In this document: positions 25,087 through 31,633 of the stretch, piece after piece
How positions within the stretch are numbered: the first letter of the stretch is position 1
Layout: every line of letters begins with the position of its first letter
From: Sphingomonas sp.
GTDB lineage: Bacteria > Pseudomonadota > Alphaproteobacteria > Sphingomonadales > Sphingomonadaceae
NCBI RefSeq assembly: GCF_026460985.1
Contig: NZ_JAPKNM010000062.1
Span: forward strand, 1 to 43,297
DNA: 43,297 bases
Direction: 5' to 3'
Notes under the pieces: model-generated
The model's input: only the letters and a program-made list of their open reading frames with translations
The model's database searches: none
Told to the model about the DNA's origin: nothing
Made by a program: the position numbers and the translations under genes

Positions 25087-25451
25087 ATGCCGCCGCGCCC
25101 GCCCCGGCACCGATGACCGAGGACGAGCGACTCGCCGCGATCGCCGAGCTGCTGCGCAAGGCCGACGCGATGCCCGGCGCACCCGAGCGCGTCGCCTTGG
25201 GCGAGCACATGATCGAGGCGGCGCGCGTGCCCAAGCGCCACCGCGAGGCGCTGCTGCGGCTCACCCCCACCGAGATCACCTGCATCCGCTTCCTCGGCTG
25301 GGGCCGCTCGAACGGCGACATCGCGACTCTGCTGCTGATGGCGGAGAACACCGTGCGGGTGCATCTGTCCAACGTCGCGCGCAAGCTCGAGCTCGATGGG
25401 ATGCGCGAGCTGGCGGCGCTGGCGGGGCTGCTCTTCTACCCCTCGGACTGA
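25083..25451 (+). CDS. Stand-alone LuxR-type HTH transcription regulator, candidate regulator of the cargo genes
   Basis: A 122-aa protein with an N-terminal helical part (10-50) and a LuxR/NarL-type HTH at about 60-118: LTPTEITCIRFLGWGRSNGD, then IATLLLMAENTVRVHLSNVA and RKLELDGMRELAALAGLL. No receiver or autoinducer domain is present. It starts at TTG overlapping the sctT stop (TTGA), or possibly at the ATG at 25113 (112 aa). It closes the sctU operon, and a TAATCG-GAT-CGACTA palindrome starts 3 nt after its stop. LuxR-type HTHs bind such palindromes, so it is the natural candidate to bind the four operators in this window. Confidence 0.85.
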   Translation: MNAAAPAPAPMTEDERLAAIAELLRKADAMPGAPERVALGEHMIEAARVPKRHREALLRLTPTEITCIRFLGWGRSNGDIATLLLMAENTVRVHLSNVARKLELDGMRELAALAGLLFYPSD

Positions 25452-25454
25452 GGC

Positions 25455-25469
25455 TAATCGGATCGACTA
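25455..25469. promoter_or_regulatory. Palindromic operator TAATCG-GAT-CGACTA (one mismatch)
   Basis: Same 6+3+6 pattern as at 7424, with C for T in the right half. It begins 3 nt after the LuxR-type gene and ends 42 nt before the ATG of a 22-codon leader frame and 123 nt before the 202-aa gene. A second left half-site, TAATCG, follows at 25478-25483. Confidence 0.6.
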
Positions 25470-25511
25470 GGGGCGCCTAATCGTTTCGCGGAGAGAAAGG
25501 CCGGAGGAAAA

Positions 25512-25580
25512 ATGCTGAAAGGTCATCGTCGATCAGGAGCATCGGCACCTGACCATCCGGCGGCGGCGCCGCCCTCGTGA
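25512..25580 (+). CDS. Possible 22-aa leader peptide
   Basis: ATG at 25512 with a near-ideal GGAGG four nt away, then MLKGHRRSGASAPDHPAAAPPS and a stop at 25580. The stop is followed within 1-5 nt by the AGGAG that serves the next gene. Distance from the operator (42 nt) matches the operator-to-ATG distances of the other regulated genes (49-64 nt), which suggests the transcript starts just before this small frame. It could be a coupled leader or a real small protein. Coding status is uncertain. Confidence 0.35.
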   Translation: MLKGHRRSGASAPDHPAAAPPS

Positions 25581-25592
25581 AGGAGTAAGGCG

Positions 25593-26201
25593 ATGTTTGG
25601 TGGCGTTCTGAACAATGTGATCAACCCGACCAATCTTGCGATGCTGGCGATGGGCCCGGGCGGCTGGGCCGCGCTCGCCGCAAAGACTTTGATGTCGGCC
25701 GTCGGCCAGCAGATCATCCAGCAGCTCGGCGAGAAGCTGGGCCTGCCGCAGTCGACCATCGATCTCGCCCAGGGCGCCTTCTGCGCCTCGATCGGCGACA
25801 CGCGCGGTGCGACCCGCAACATCGGCGAAGTCGTCTCCGGCATCGCCAACCAGACCGGCGCCAGCCCGTTCGAGGCGGCTTCGGCCGAACGCGAGCTCAG
25901 CGATATCGTCGACAAGATGTCAACCAGCCTGGCCGAGAGCCGCGAGGCCAAGGAAGCCCGCGCCAGCGGCGGCGGCAAGAGCTGGCTGATGGCGATCGCC
26001 GAAGCGCTCGGCCGCACCTCGGACAAGCTCGCCAAGGAAATGGACGACATGAGCAAGACCCTCGGCGAGGGCGAGAACAAGTCGTCGCAGAACCTCAAGT
26101 TCGGCGCCAAGTCGCAGGAGTTCAGCCAGTTCTTCAGCTCGGCCAACACCGTGATCAAGACGCTGGGCGAAGCGCTTTCGCAGGGTGCGCGCAAGCAGTA
26201 A
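25593..26201 (+). CDS. Filament- or harpin-like T3SS protein of unknown function
   Basis: A 202-aa protein without a signal peptide and with one Cys. A hydrophobic stretch (about 14-42, LAMLAMGPGGWAALAAKTLM) is followed by amphipathic helices rich in Ser/Lys/Glu (95-202). The last 27 residues resemble those of the needle-like protein at 14361-14672, with nine identities including GxAL...ARK. This suggests an extracellular, helix-packing component such as a filament, tip or harpin. It is expressed from the operator at 25455 and lies at the end of the sctU operon region. I cannot assign it to a named family. Confidence 0.7.
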   Translation: MFGGVLNNVINPTNLAMLAMGPGGWAALAAKTLMSAVGQQIIQQLGEKLGLPQSTIDLAQGAFCASIGDTRGATRNIGEVVSGIANQTGASPFEAASAERELSDIVDKMSTSLAESREAKEARASGGGKSWLMAIAEALGRTSDKLAKEMDDMSKTLGEGENKSSQNLKFGAKSQEFSQFFSSANTVIKTLGEALSQGARKQ

Positions 26202-26222
26202 CCAGCGCACTCGTCACACTCT

Positions 26223-26264
26223 CTCACCTCGGGGTCCCGCGCCCCGGGGTGAGTATCTGTTTTG
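26223..26264 (+). terminator. Intrinsic terminator-like hairpin
   Basis: A 12-bp stem, CTCACCTCGGGG with CCCCGGGGTGAG (one T-G pair), around a 7-nt loop, followed by TATCTGTTTT. It lies 21 nt after the 202-aa gene and before the next gene on the same strand, so it may stop or attenuate read-through into that gene. Confidence 0.6.
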
Positions 26265-26275
26265 GGAGATTGTCG

Positions 26276-27187
26276 ATGCGTTTCCGGAAAGCTCACAGCC
26301 GCCTCGCTGCGCTCGTCCTGCTGCTCACGGGCGTCGCCGCCCCGGCCGCGGCCCAGGAATTCAGCGCGATGGATATGACCGGAATGGGCATCTACGCGAT
26401 GGAAGACAGCGTTATGGAGGCCGCCGGCGAGACCGTGTCGACCACGCGCCGCGGCCAGGCGCGCGTGGCGCCGGCGCGAAACGTGCGGCTCACCTACACG
26501 CCCTCCATGGAGCGCCGGCGCGCCAACTTCGCCCAGTTCGTCGCCAAGTCGCGCAAGAAGGATCCCAAGGGCGCCGCGATGCTCGAGAAGGAGCTGGCCT
26601 CGTCCGACGTGATCGCCAAGATGGGTCGCGAGCTCTCCGCCTTCGGCATGCGCACCGACAATGTCGCCGACGCCTATGCCGCCTGGTGGCTCAACGCCTG
26701 GCTCGCCTCGCGCCAGCGCACCGACACGCCGCCCGCGCGCCAGGTCGCCGCGGTCCGCGCCCAGGCCGCGCGCGCGATGGCCGCGGTCCCCGAAATGGCC
26801 AGCGCGAGCGACGCGGTGAAGCAGGAGATGGCCGAGGCCAATCTCGTCCAGGCCGCTCTGATCGGTGCCTATATGGAGCATGCCAAAGGCAATCCGGGAT
26901 TCGGCCGCCAGGTTGCCGCCGCGGTCCGCAAAGGCGCGCGCGCTTCGGGGCTCAACCTCGACGCGATGGAGCTCACCGACGACGGCTTCGTCGGCGCGGG
27001 TATCGGCGCGGTCGACGGGTCCGAGCAGCAGGCGGCCGCCACGCCCGAAGCCAAGCCGCAGGTGGCGGCGGCGCGCGAAGAAGAAAAGGGCGGCAACGAC
27101 ACGATCGTCTATGCCGTCGGTGCAGCTGCGGCCGCCGGGCTGATCGGCGGCGTGTGGCTGGCGCGCAGCCGCAAGGCGCAGGGCTAA
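26276..27187 (+). CDS. Sec-exported protein of the DUF6683 type with C-terminal membrane anchor
   Basis: A 303-aa protein with a signal peptide (1-26, ending AAAQ), a domain from about 70 to 240 (YTPSMERRRANFAQFVAKSR, then NVADAYAAWWLNAWLASRQ) that fits the DUF6683 family, and a C-terminal hydrophobic helix (about 275-297, IVYAVGAAAAAGLIGGVWLA) followed by basic residues. GGGAGA precedes the ATG. It follows the filament-like gene across a hairpin. It may be an envelope partner of that protein; this is inference. Confidence 0.7.
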   Translation: MRFRKAHSRLAALVLLLTGVAAPAAAQEFSAMDMTGMGIYAMEDSVMEAAGETVSTTRRGQARVAPARNVRLTYTPSMERRRANFAQFVAKSRKKDPKGAAMLEKELASSDVIAKMGRELSAFGMRTDNVADAYAAWWLNAWLASRQRTDTPPARQVAAVRAQAARAMAAVPEMASASDAVKQEMAEANLVQAALIGAYMEHAKGNPGFGRQVAAAVRKGARASGLNLDAMELTDDGFVGAGIGAVDGSEQQAAATPEAKPQVAAAREEEKGGNDTIVYAVGAAAAAGLIGGVWLARSRKAQG

Positions 27188-27199
27188 TCGTTGCGATTA
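27185..27199. promoter_or_regulatory. Perfect palindromic operator TAATCG-TTG-CGATTA
   Basis: A 6+3+6 perfect palindrome that overlaps the stop codon of the preceding gene and ends 49 nt before the ATG at 27249. A CATAGG -10-like element sits about 35 nt from its centre. The next five bases, TGGCG, are the same as those following the copy at 7424. Confidence 0.7.
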
Positions 27200-27248
27200 T
27201 GGCGTGCACGGGCGCGCCTCGCCACATAGGCTGGGAACGGAGATAGCC

Positions 27249-27467
27249 ATGTCGGTCGAAATCGGCGCGAGAATCGGAAATGTGAACGTGGGCGCCACGC
27301 TCGCCTCGCGTTCGCAGCAGCGCAACGACATGGCGACCGAGATGCAGCACGAAAGCGGCGACGTCGTCCGCGACGCCAATCGCCGCTCGCCGCTGGCAGA
27401 GGGACCGCTCGAGCAGTTGCTCGCCACGCCTTCGCCGCTCGACCGACTCGCCGAAAGCAGGAAGTGA
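27249..27467 (+). CDS. Small protein of unknown function under the shared operator
   Basis: A 72-aa soluble protein without a signal peptide; I do not recognise it. It has a Gly/Asn/Val start (MSVEIGARIGNVNVGATLAS), a polar middle and a Pro/Leu-rich end. The palindrome at 27185 lies 49 nt upstream. Its stop overlaps a possible GTG start of the next gene, so the two are likely co-translated. A chaperone or small secreted T3SS protein is possible. Confidence 0.62.
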   Translation: MSVEIGARIGNVNVGATLASRSQQRNDMATEMQHESGDVVRDANRRSPLAEGPLEQLLATPSPLDRLAESRK

Positions 27468-27499
27468 CCGGCAGCGACGCCAGCCATGGAAACAGGATC

Positions 27500-28012
27500 A
27501 TGACCAGCATCGACCGCATCTCGGGCCTCTCGCCCCTCTCCCCCGCCGGGGCCGGCGCGTCGAGCGACGCGCGCGGCGCGGCGATCGAGACCTTGGGCGA
27601 GATCGGCCACCGCGTCCTCGCCTGGGTCGACGCCGCCGGCCGCGGTAATGGCAGCGGTGCGCAGGCATGGAACCAGACCGCCGGCAACGGCAGCGGCTTC
27701 GCGCCCGACATGGGCGAGCTCGCCCGGCGCGGCGACGTCTACGGCCTGGGCGAGCTGACTCGCGACCTCTCGGCGCGCTTCGGCGCCAGCCCCGCGCAGG
27801 AAGGCGCGCTGCGCCGCGCGCTCGACGATTTCACGAGGGCGGCGGTGATCCAGGTCGCCGGCCTTTCGGGCGCAAGCGGCGACCAGCAGGTGAGCGGCGT
27901 CCGCGCCGCACTCGACAGCGCCTCGCGCGCCGACGCGCCCACCGGTCTCGACGGCGTCATCGCGCGCTTCGAGGCCGCGACCGCCGATCTCTCCGCGCAA
28001 AATCGCAGCTGA
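27500..28012 (+). CDS. Possible T3SS substrate of unknown function
   Basis: A 170-aa protein lacking a signal peptide, with a Ser/Gly/Ala-rich N-terminus (MTSIDRISGLSPLSPAGAGA) typical of type III export leaders, then helical segments (LDDFTRAAVIQVAGLSG). No family recognised. I use the ATG at 27500 with GGAAACAGG upstream; a GTG at 27464 that overlaps the previous stop would add 12 residues. It is in the same probable transcript as the 72-aa gene under the operator at 27185. Confidence 0.62.
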   Translation: MTSIDRISGLSPLSPAGAGASSDARGAAIETLGEIGHRVLAWVDAAGRGNGSGAQAWNQTAGNGSGFAPDMGELARRGDVYGLGELTRDLSARFGASPAQEGALRRALDDFTRAAVIQVAGLSGASGDQQVSGVRAALDSASRADAPTGLDGVIARFEAATADLSAQNRS

Positions 28013-28072
28013 CGCGGAACCTCGCGCGCGCTCGCGCGTGCTAGCGCCACAATCCATTCGGGAGGGTCCTTC

Positions 28073-28915
28073 ATGCACCGGCCGTTGATGCTGCTCGTTC
28101 CCTTCATGCTGTCCGCAGGCGCAGCGGCGCATGCCGCCGATCAGAAGGCAGTCGTGGTCTCGACCGGCAGCGAGCAGGCGATCAAGCTCGGCAAGACCGT
28201 GATCTCGCGCCCCTTCGGCGCCGAGCTGGTCGATCGCCTCGCGGTGATCGGCAGCTATCCGGTCGACGGCGCGCGGCTGCACCTGATCCGCGGCAATGGC
28301 GGCAGCGCCTGCCCCGCGCGCTACGCGGTGATCGTCACCCGCGCCGGGCAGGAGCCGCGGATCAGCCAGAGCTTCGGCACGTGCAGCACGGCGGCGCGGC
28401 CCCAATTGCGGCGCGGGGTCTTCACCGTCGCGATGCCCGCCGTCGCGGGCGGTCCGCTCGTCCAATATCGCTACGCCAATGGCCGGATGCAGCCGATCGC
28501 GGCGGCGCTCACCCAGGGCGCGGGGACGATCGCCGCCGCCGCGCCCGCGGTCTCCGCCTGCAAGTCGGCGAACGCCCTCGACCCCGCCGGCCAGACCCGC
28601 GCGCTCGATGCATTCGAGCGCGACTGGCCCAAGGATTGGCGCCGCACCGGCAAGCTCAAGCGCGTCACGCTCGGCCCGGGCGAGATGCGCCGGGTGGTGA
28701 CCGACCTCGCCTGCATGGCGAGCTGGCCGATCGGCGAGCGCCGCGTGCCCGAATTGGCCACGCCTCTGTTCCGCAGCCAGCGCCACCGCGCCGCCGCCTT
28801 CGCCGCGCTCGAATCGATCCAGCGCGATCCGGATACCGACGCCAACCTCAAGGCCGTCGCGCGCAGCTTCTCCGCCGAGATGCGCTACCGCATCGCACTC
28901 GATCCGCCGCTTTAA
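28073..28915 (+). CDS. Sec-exported protein of unknown function
   Basis: A 280-aa protein with a signal peptide (1-22, ending AHAA) and a probably periplasmic body. Cysteines appear in spaced positions (ACPARY, FGTCSTA, SACKSA, LACMAS), suggesting disulphides. It follows the possible substrate gene by 60 nt on the same strand and ends at a REP doublet. It repeats the local pattern of a signal-less gene followed by a secreted one. I do not recognise the family. Confidence 0.75.
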   Translation: MHRPLMLLVPFMLSAGAAAHAADQKAVVVSTGSEQAIKLGKTVISRPFGAELVDRLAVIGSYPVDGARLHLIRGNGGSACPARYAVIVTRAGQEPRISQSFGTCSTAARPQLRRGVFTVAMPAVAGGPLVQYRYANGRMQPIAAALTQGAGTIAAAAPAVSACKSANALDPAGQTRALDAFERDWPKDWRRTGKLKRVTLGPGEMRRVVTDLACMASWPIGERRVPELATPLFRSQRHRAAAFAALESIQRDPDTDANLKAVARSFSAEMRYRIALDPPL

Positions 28916-28926
28916 GCCCAACGGCT

Positions 28927-29072
28927 CCCCTCCCTGCTTGCAGGGAGGGGCTGGGGGTGGGTGCGCGCGTCTGCGCGCCCAAAAAGCCTCAATCGCCTGT
29001 TCGAGGCGTCGGCCGGGGCGTCGAGCCCCGCCCGGCGCCACCCACCCCTAACCCCTCCCTTACAGGGAGGGG
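28927..29072. repeat. REP doublet (family B variant)
   Basis: Two inverted arms, CCCCTCCCTGCTTGCAGGGA... at 28927-28963 and its near reverse complement at 29039-29072, each with its own hairpin and a GGGGTGGGTG tail. The doublet separates the secreted-protein gene from the peptidoglycan hydrolase unit. A REPIN-like arrangement. Confidence 0.75.
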
Positions 29073-29089
29073 AATTTGGCCCGCCCCCC

Positions 29090-29104
29090 TAAGCGTTCCG
29101 ATTA
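29090..29104. promoter_or_regulatory. Palindromic operator TAAGCG-TTC-CGATTA (one mismatch)
   Basis: Same 6+3+6 pattern with G for T in the left half. It ends 64 nt before the ATG of the LysM/lysozyme gene. A CTATCA -10-like element lies about 33 nt from its centre, in line with the spacing at 7424 (protease side) and 27185. Confidence 0.6.
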
Positions 29105-29168
29105 GCGACCCGCCTTTCCCCCTCGACTATCAGGCTGAAACACAATCGTTTCCGGCGGAGTAAGGGCC

Positions 29169-30506
29169 ATGACGGGCGTCTCTTCGGTTCAGCAGACTCA
29201 GACCAGCGCCGGCAGCGGCGGCGGCGATCGCGGCTATATCGTCAAGACCGGCGACACGCTGAGCGCGATCGCGCGCGACAAGGGCGTCTCGCTCAATGCG
29301 CTGATCCAGGCCAATCCGCAGATCCTCCATCCGGACCTGATCCGCCCCGGCCAGCATGTGAACATCCCGTCGGGCGCCGCTGCCGCCGAGGCCCCACGCA
29401 GCTACACGATCCAGCCCGGCGACACGCTCTCCGCCATCGCCGAGCGCTACGGCACGACCTGGCAGGCGCTTGCCCAGGCCAACAACATCGCCAACCCCAA
29501 CCTGATCTTCCCCAACCAGACGCTGACCATCCCGAACGGAACGGGCACCCAGGGCAGCGGCTCGGTCGAAGGCGGATCGCCGGTGGGCGGCACCCCCGGC
29601 ACCGGATCGAGCGACGTCGCCGCGATCGCCGAGAAGTATCTCGGCCAGAACGCTTCGTCGCTGAAGGTCAACCGCAACGACAATCTGCCGATGAACGCGA
29701 ATGTGCCGTCGAACGTGTGCTGCGCGAACTTCGTCTCGGCAGTGCTCACCGAGGCGGGCAAGCTCCCGGGCAACCTCCACACCGATTCGGTCGCCCAGCT
29801 CAACTCGACGCTGCGCGCACGCGGCTGGACCCCGGTCCCCGCTTCCGAGGCCAAGCCCGGCGACGTGGTGATCATCCAGGGCGGCGGCGTCTCGCATACC
29901 GAGATCGTCTCGGGGCCCGGCCAGATGATCGGCTCGAACAACGTCAATGCCGACGGCAGCCAGCGCATCTCGCACAACAATCTCAGCTGGGCGCTGAGCA
30001 AGGGCGCGGTGATCCTGCGCGCGCCCGGCGGCAATGACGGCGGCCAGACCCAGGGCACGCAGAGCACCGGCGGCGTGGTCCCCACCGGCCAGGGCAGCCG
30101 CCAGGAGCGGATCGATCAGGCGATCAACTATTTCCAGGGCCAGGGCTGGAGTCGCGCCCAGGCGATCGGCATCGTCGCCAACCTGGATGCCGAGAGCAAC
30201 ATGGACGCGGGCATCCGCCAGATCGGCGGCGGCCCCGGCTATGGCCTCGCGCAATGGGAAGGCCCGCGCCAGCGCGACTTCGCCGCCTGGGCCGGCCACG
30301 ACATCCGCGGCTCGTCCTTCGCCGAACAGCTCCGCTTCGTCCAGTACGAGCTGACCCACAGCGAATCGGCTGCGGGCAGGGCGCTGCGCGGCGCCACCGA
30401 TGCACGCTCGGCCGCCGAGATCGTCACGCGGCTCTACGAGCGCCCGGCCGACACCGCGGGCGAGGCCGCCCGCCGCGGCGACCGCGCCGCCCAGATGGCG
30501 CGCTGA
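29169..30506 (+). CDS. LysM-LysM-CHAP/NlpC-phage-tail-lysozyme protein, candidate T3SS cargo
   Basis: A 445-aa modular cell-wall enzyme without a Sec signal. LysM 1 spans about 23-67 (YIVKTGDTLSAIARDKGVS) and LysM 2 about 79-122 (YTIQPGDTLSAIAERYGTT). A cysteine amidase/peptidase domain (150-285) carries Cys184/Cys185 (NVCCANFVSAVL) and His243 (GGVSHTEIVS). A C-terminal phage-tail-lysozyme-type domain (312-430) carries Glu342 (ANLDAESNMDAG). The two enzymatic modules should cut peptide and glycan parts of peptidoglycan. With no signal peptide but the shared operator, export by the T3SS is inferred. A 118-aa secreted protein gene follows by 38 nt. Confidence 0.85.
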   Translation: MTGVSSVQQTQTSAGSGGGDRGYIVKTGDTLSAIARDKGVSLNALIQANPQILHPDLIRPGQHVNIPSGAAAAEAPRSYTIQPGDTLSAIAERYGTTWQALAQANNIANPNLIFPNQTLTIPNGTGTQGSGSVEGGSPVGGTPGTGSSDVAAIAEKYLGQNASSLKVNRNDNLPMNANVPSNVCCANFVSAVLTEAGKLPGNLHTDSVAQLNSTLRARGWTPVPASEAKPGDVVIIQGGGVSHTEIVSGPGQMIGSNNVNADGSQRISHNNLSWALSKGAVILRAPGGNDGGQTQGTQSTGGVVPTGQGSRQERIDQAINYFQGQGWSRAQAIGIVANLDAESNMDAGIRQIGGGPGYGLAQWEGPRQRDFAAWAGHDIRGSSFAEQLRFVQYELTHSESAAGRALRGATDARSAAEIVTRLYERPADTAGEAARRGDRAAQMAR

Positions 30507-30544
30507 CCGGGGAACGGTCGGAGCGGCGCCGCGTTCGGCGGGAC

Positions 30545-30901
30545 ATGCGAATCTCGATCCCGATCGCGCTCGCCGCGGCCATGCTCCTCCCCGGCTCGGT
30601 GGGCGCGCAGGGCGCCGCCTCGCGCGAGACGGTGCGCTGCACGTTCAACGACGGGCCCGAGCGCGCCTGCGTCTTCACCGACCAGGCGAGCCGCGGCGGC
30701 CAGCACCGCATGACCTTCACTGGCCCGGGGATCCGCGTCACCTTCGTTGGCCACGCGAACAGCGGCTGGTGGTCCGGGCAGCTCAACGGCAAGCCGGCGA
30801 TGGGGTTCGAGCGCAACCGCGGCAATGTGGTGTACAGCACCACCGATCTCGGCACGCGCTTCGCCTGGTGGTATCCGCAGAACGCCCGCGGGAGCTATTG
30901 A
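30545..30901 (+). CDS. Small Sec-exported protein following the peptidoglycan hydrolase
   Basis: A 118-aa protein with a signal peptide (1-22, ending VGAQ) and a two-Cys, beta-rich, aromatic mature part (VRCTFNDGPERACVFTD, ending FAWWYPQNARGSY). It follows the LysM/lysozyme gene by 38 nt. Size, location and signal peptide are what an immunity protein against a periplasm-acting wall hydrolase would show; this is inference. The family is unrecognised. Confidence 0.7.
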   Translation: MRISIPIALAAAMLLPGSVGAQGAASRETVRCTFNDGPERACVFTDQASRGGQHRMTFTGPGIRVTFVGHANSGWWSGQLNGKPAMGFERNRGNVVYSTTDLGTRFAWWYPQNARGSY

Positions 30902-30905
30902 GCGG

Positions 30906-31313
30906 TCAGCCCGGCGCGAACAGCTTCGCCGGCGCGCCGTAGCGCCGGGACCAGTCCTCCCATGCCACGTCGCTCGGCCCGATCGCCTTGGCGACGACTT
31001 CCCATCCGCCCGCCTTGTGGCGCAGCAACGCCGCATAGGTGCGCGAGACGAAGCCCTGCTGCGCAGCCTCGGCGAGCGGCGTGCCGGCATAGTCGAAGGG
31101 CTGGCCGTCGGCCTCCTGCATCGTCGCGAGCAGGAAGACCCAGTCGCCGTCGCGATGGAGCTGATCGACTCGGAACTTCGGCGCCTTGCCGAGCTCGGCG
31201 CGCACCGGCCCCCGCGCCGCCTCGATCACCGCCGCGCGTTCGCCCTGGTCGGTCATTGCCTGCGCTCCCCCAATGGCGACGACGGCCGCCGCGACGATCC
31301 CCGGTTCCAACAT
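30906..31313 (-). CDS. Small exported protein of unknown function
   Basis: A 135-aa protein with an N-terminal hydrophobic signal (MLEPGIVAAAVVAIGGAQA), a conserved-looking domain (VFLLATMQEADGQPFDYAGT) and an end pattern IGPSDVAWEDWSRRYGAPAKLF. It resembles a small exported family common in proteobacteria without assigned function. It ends 4 nt from the convergent secreted-protein gene and marks the right edge of the T3SS-associated region. Confidence 0.7.
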   Translation of the reverse strand: MLEPGIVAAAVVAIGGAQAMTDQGERAAVIEAARGPVRAELGKAPKFRVDQLHRDGDWVFLLATMQEADGQPFDYAGTPLAEAAQQGFVSRTYAALLRHKAGGWEVVAKAIGPSDVAWEDWSRRYGAPAKLFAPG

Positions 31314-31429
31314 GCCTTCACAAACGGCAGTGCGGCGTCCGGGTTCCCGCGCTTGGGGAGGACGTGCGGTTTGGAGCGTCGCACCCCTTCCGGGGTTATC
31401 GCTAAGCGATTCCAATGCTCCGGAAAGAC

Positions 31430-31485
31430 TGGTCGGGGCGACAGGATTCGAACCTGCGCCCCCCACCCCAGTGTGATGCGCCAGG
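31430..31485 (-). repeat. Degenerate copy of the tRNA-Pro 3' part, probable attachment-site remnant
   Basis: Bases 31430-31458 are identical over 29 nt to 32521-32549, the CCA end, T arm and adjoining bases of the tRNA-Pro gene. After that the copy follows the tRNA with small deletions to about 31485, then diverges. Both copies point the same way, so they are direct repeats around a 1.1-kb segment at the tRNA 3' end, the usual mark of site-specific integration. Confidence 0.8.
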
Positions 31486-31579
31486 AAGCATTCAGCGCGT
31501 CGCTTTCAAAATAATTCTATATTATTCAATGACGTGATAGTGATGTTCGCGCGCCGACCGCTTCTGCTCTTGCTTTGTT

Positions 31580-31600
31580 GGTCCGCAAATGGTCCGCAGG
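31580..31600. repeat. 21-bp direct repeat, copy 1
   Basis: A 21-bp sequence that contains GGTCCGCA twice, 11 nt apart. It recurs exactly at 32402-32422. Both copies lie inside the tRNA-bounded segment, one on each side of the 220-aa gene. Confidence 0.8.
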
Positions 31601-31633
31601 GAAACAGTCGGATGTAGTGGTAAGAGGTCGTCG

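Noticed and set aside
9640..25451. Flagellar export cluster instead of T3SS
   Set aside because: Secretin, SctD, lipoprotein SctJ, and the rod/needle order show an injectisome; no hook, rod, filament or motor genes are present despite the FliO-like gene.
31589..31633. Longer start for the TPR-like gene at 31589
   Set aside because: The ATG lies inside the 21-bp repeat without a ribosome-binding site; the ATG at 31634 has AAGAGG upstream.
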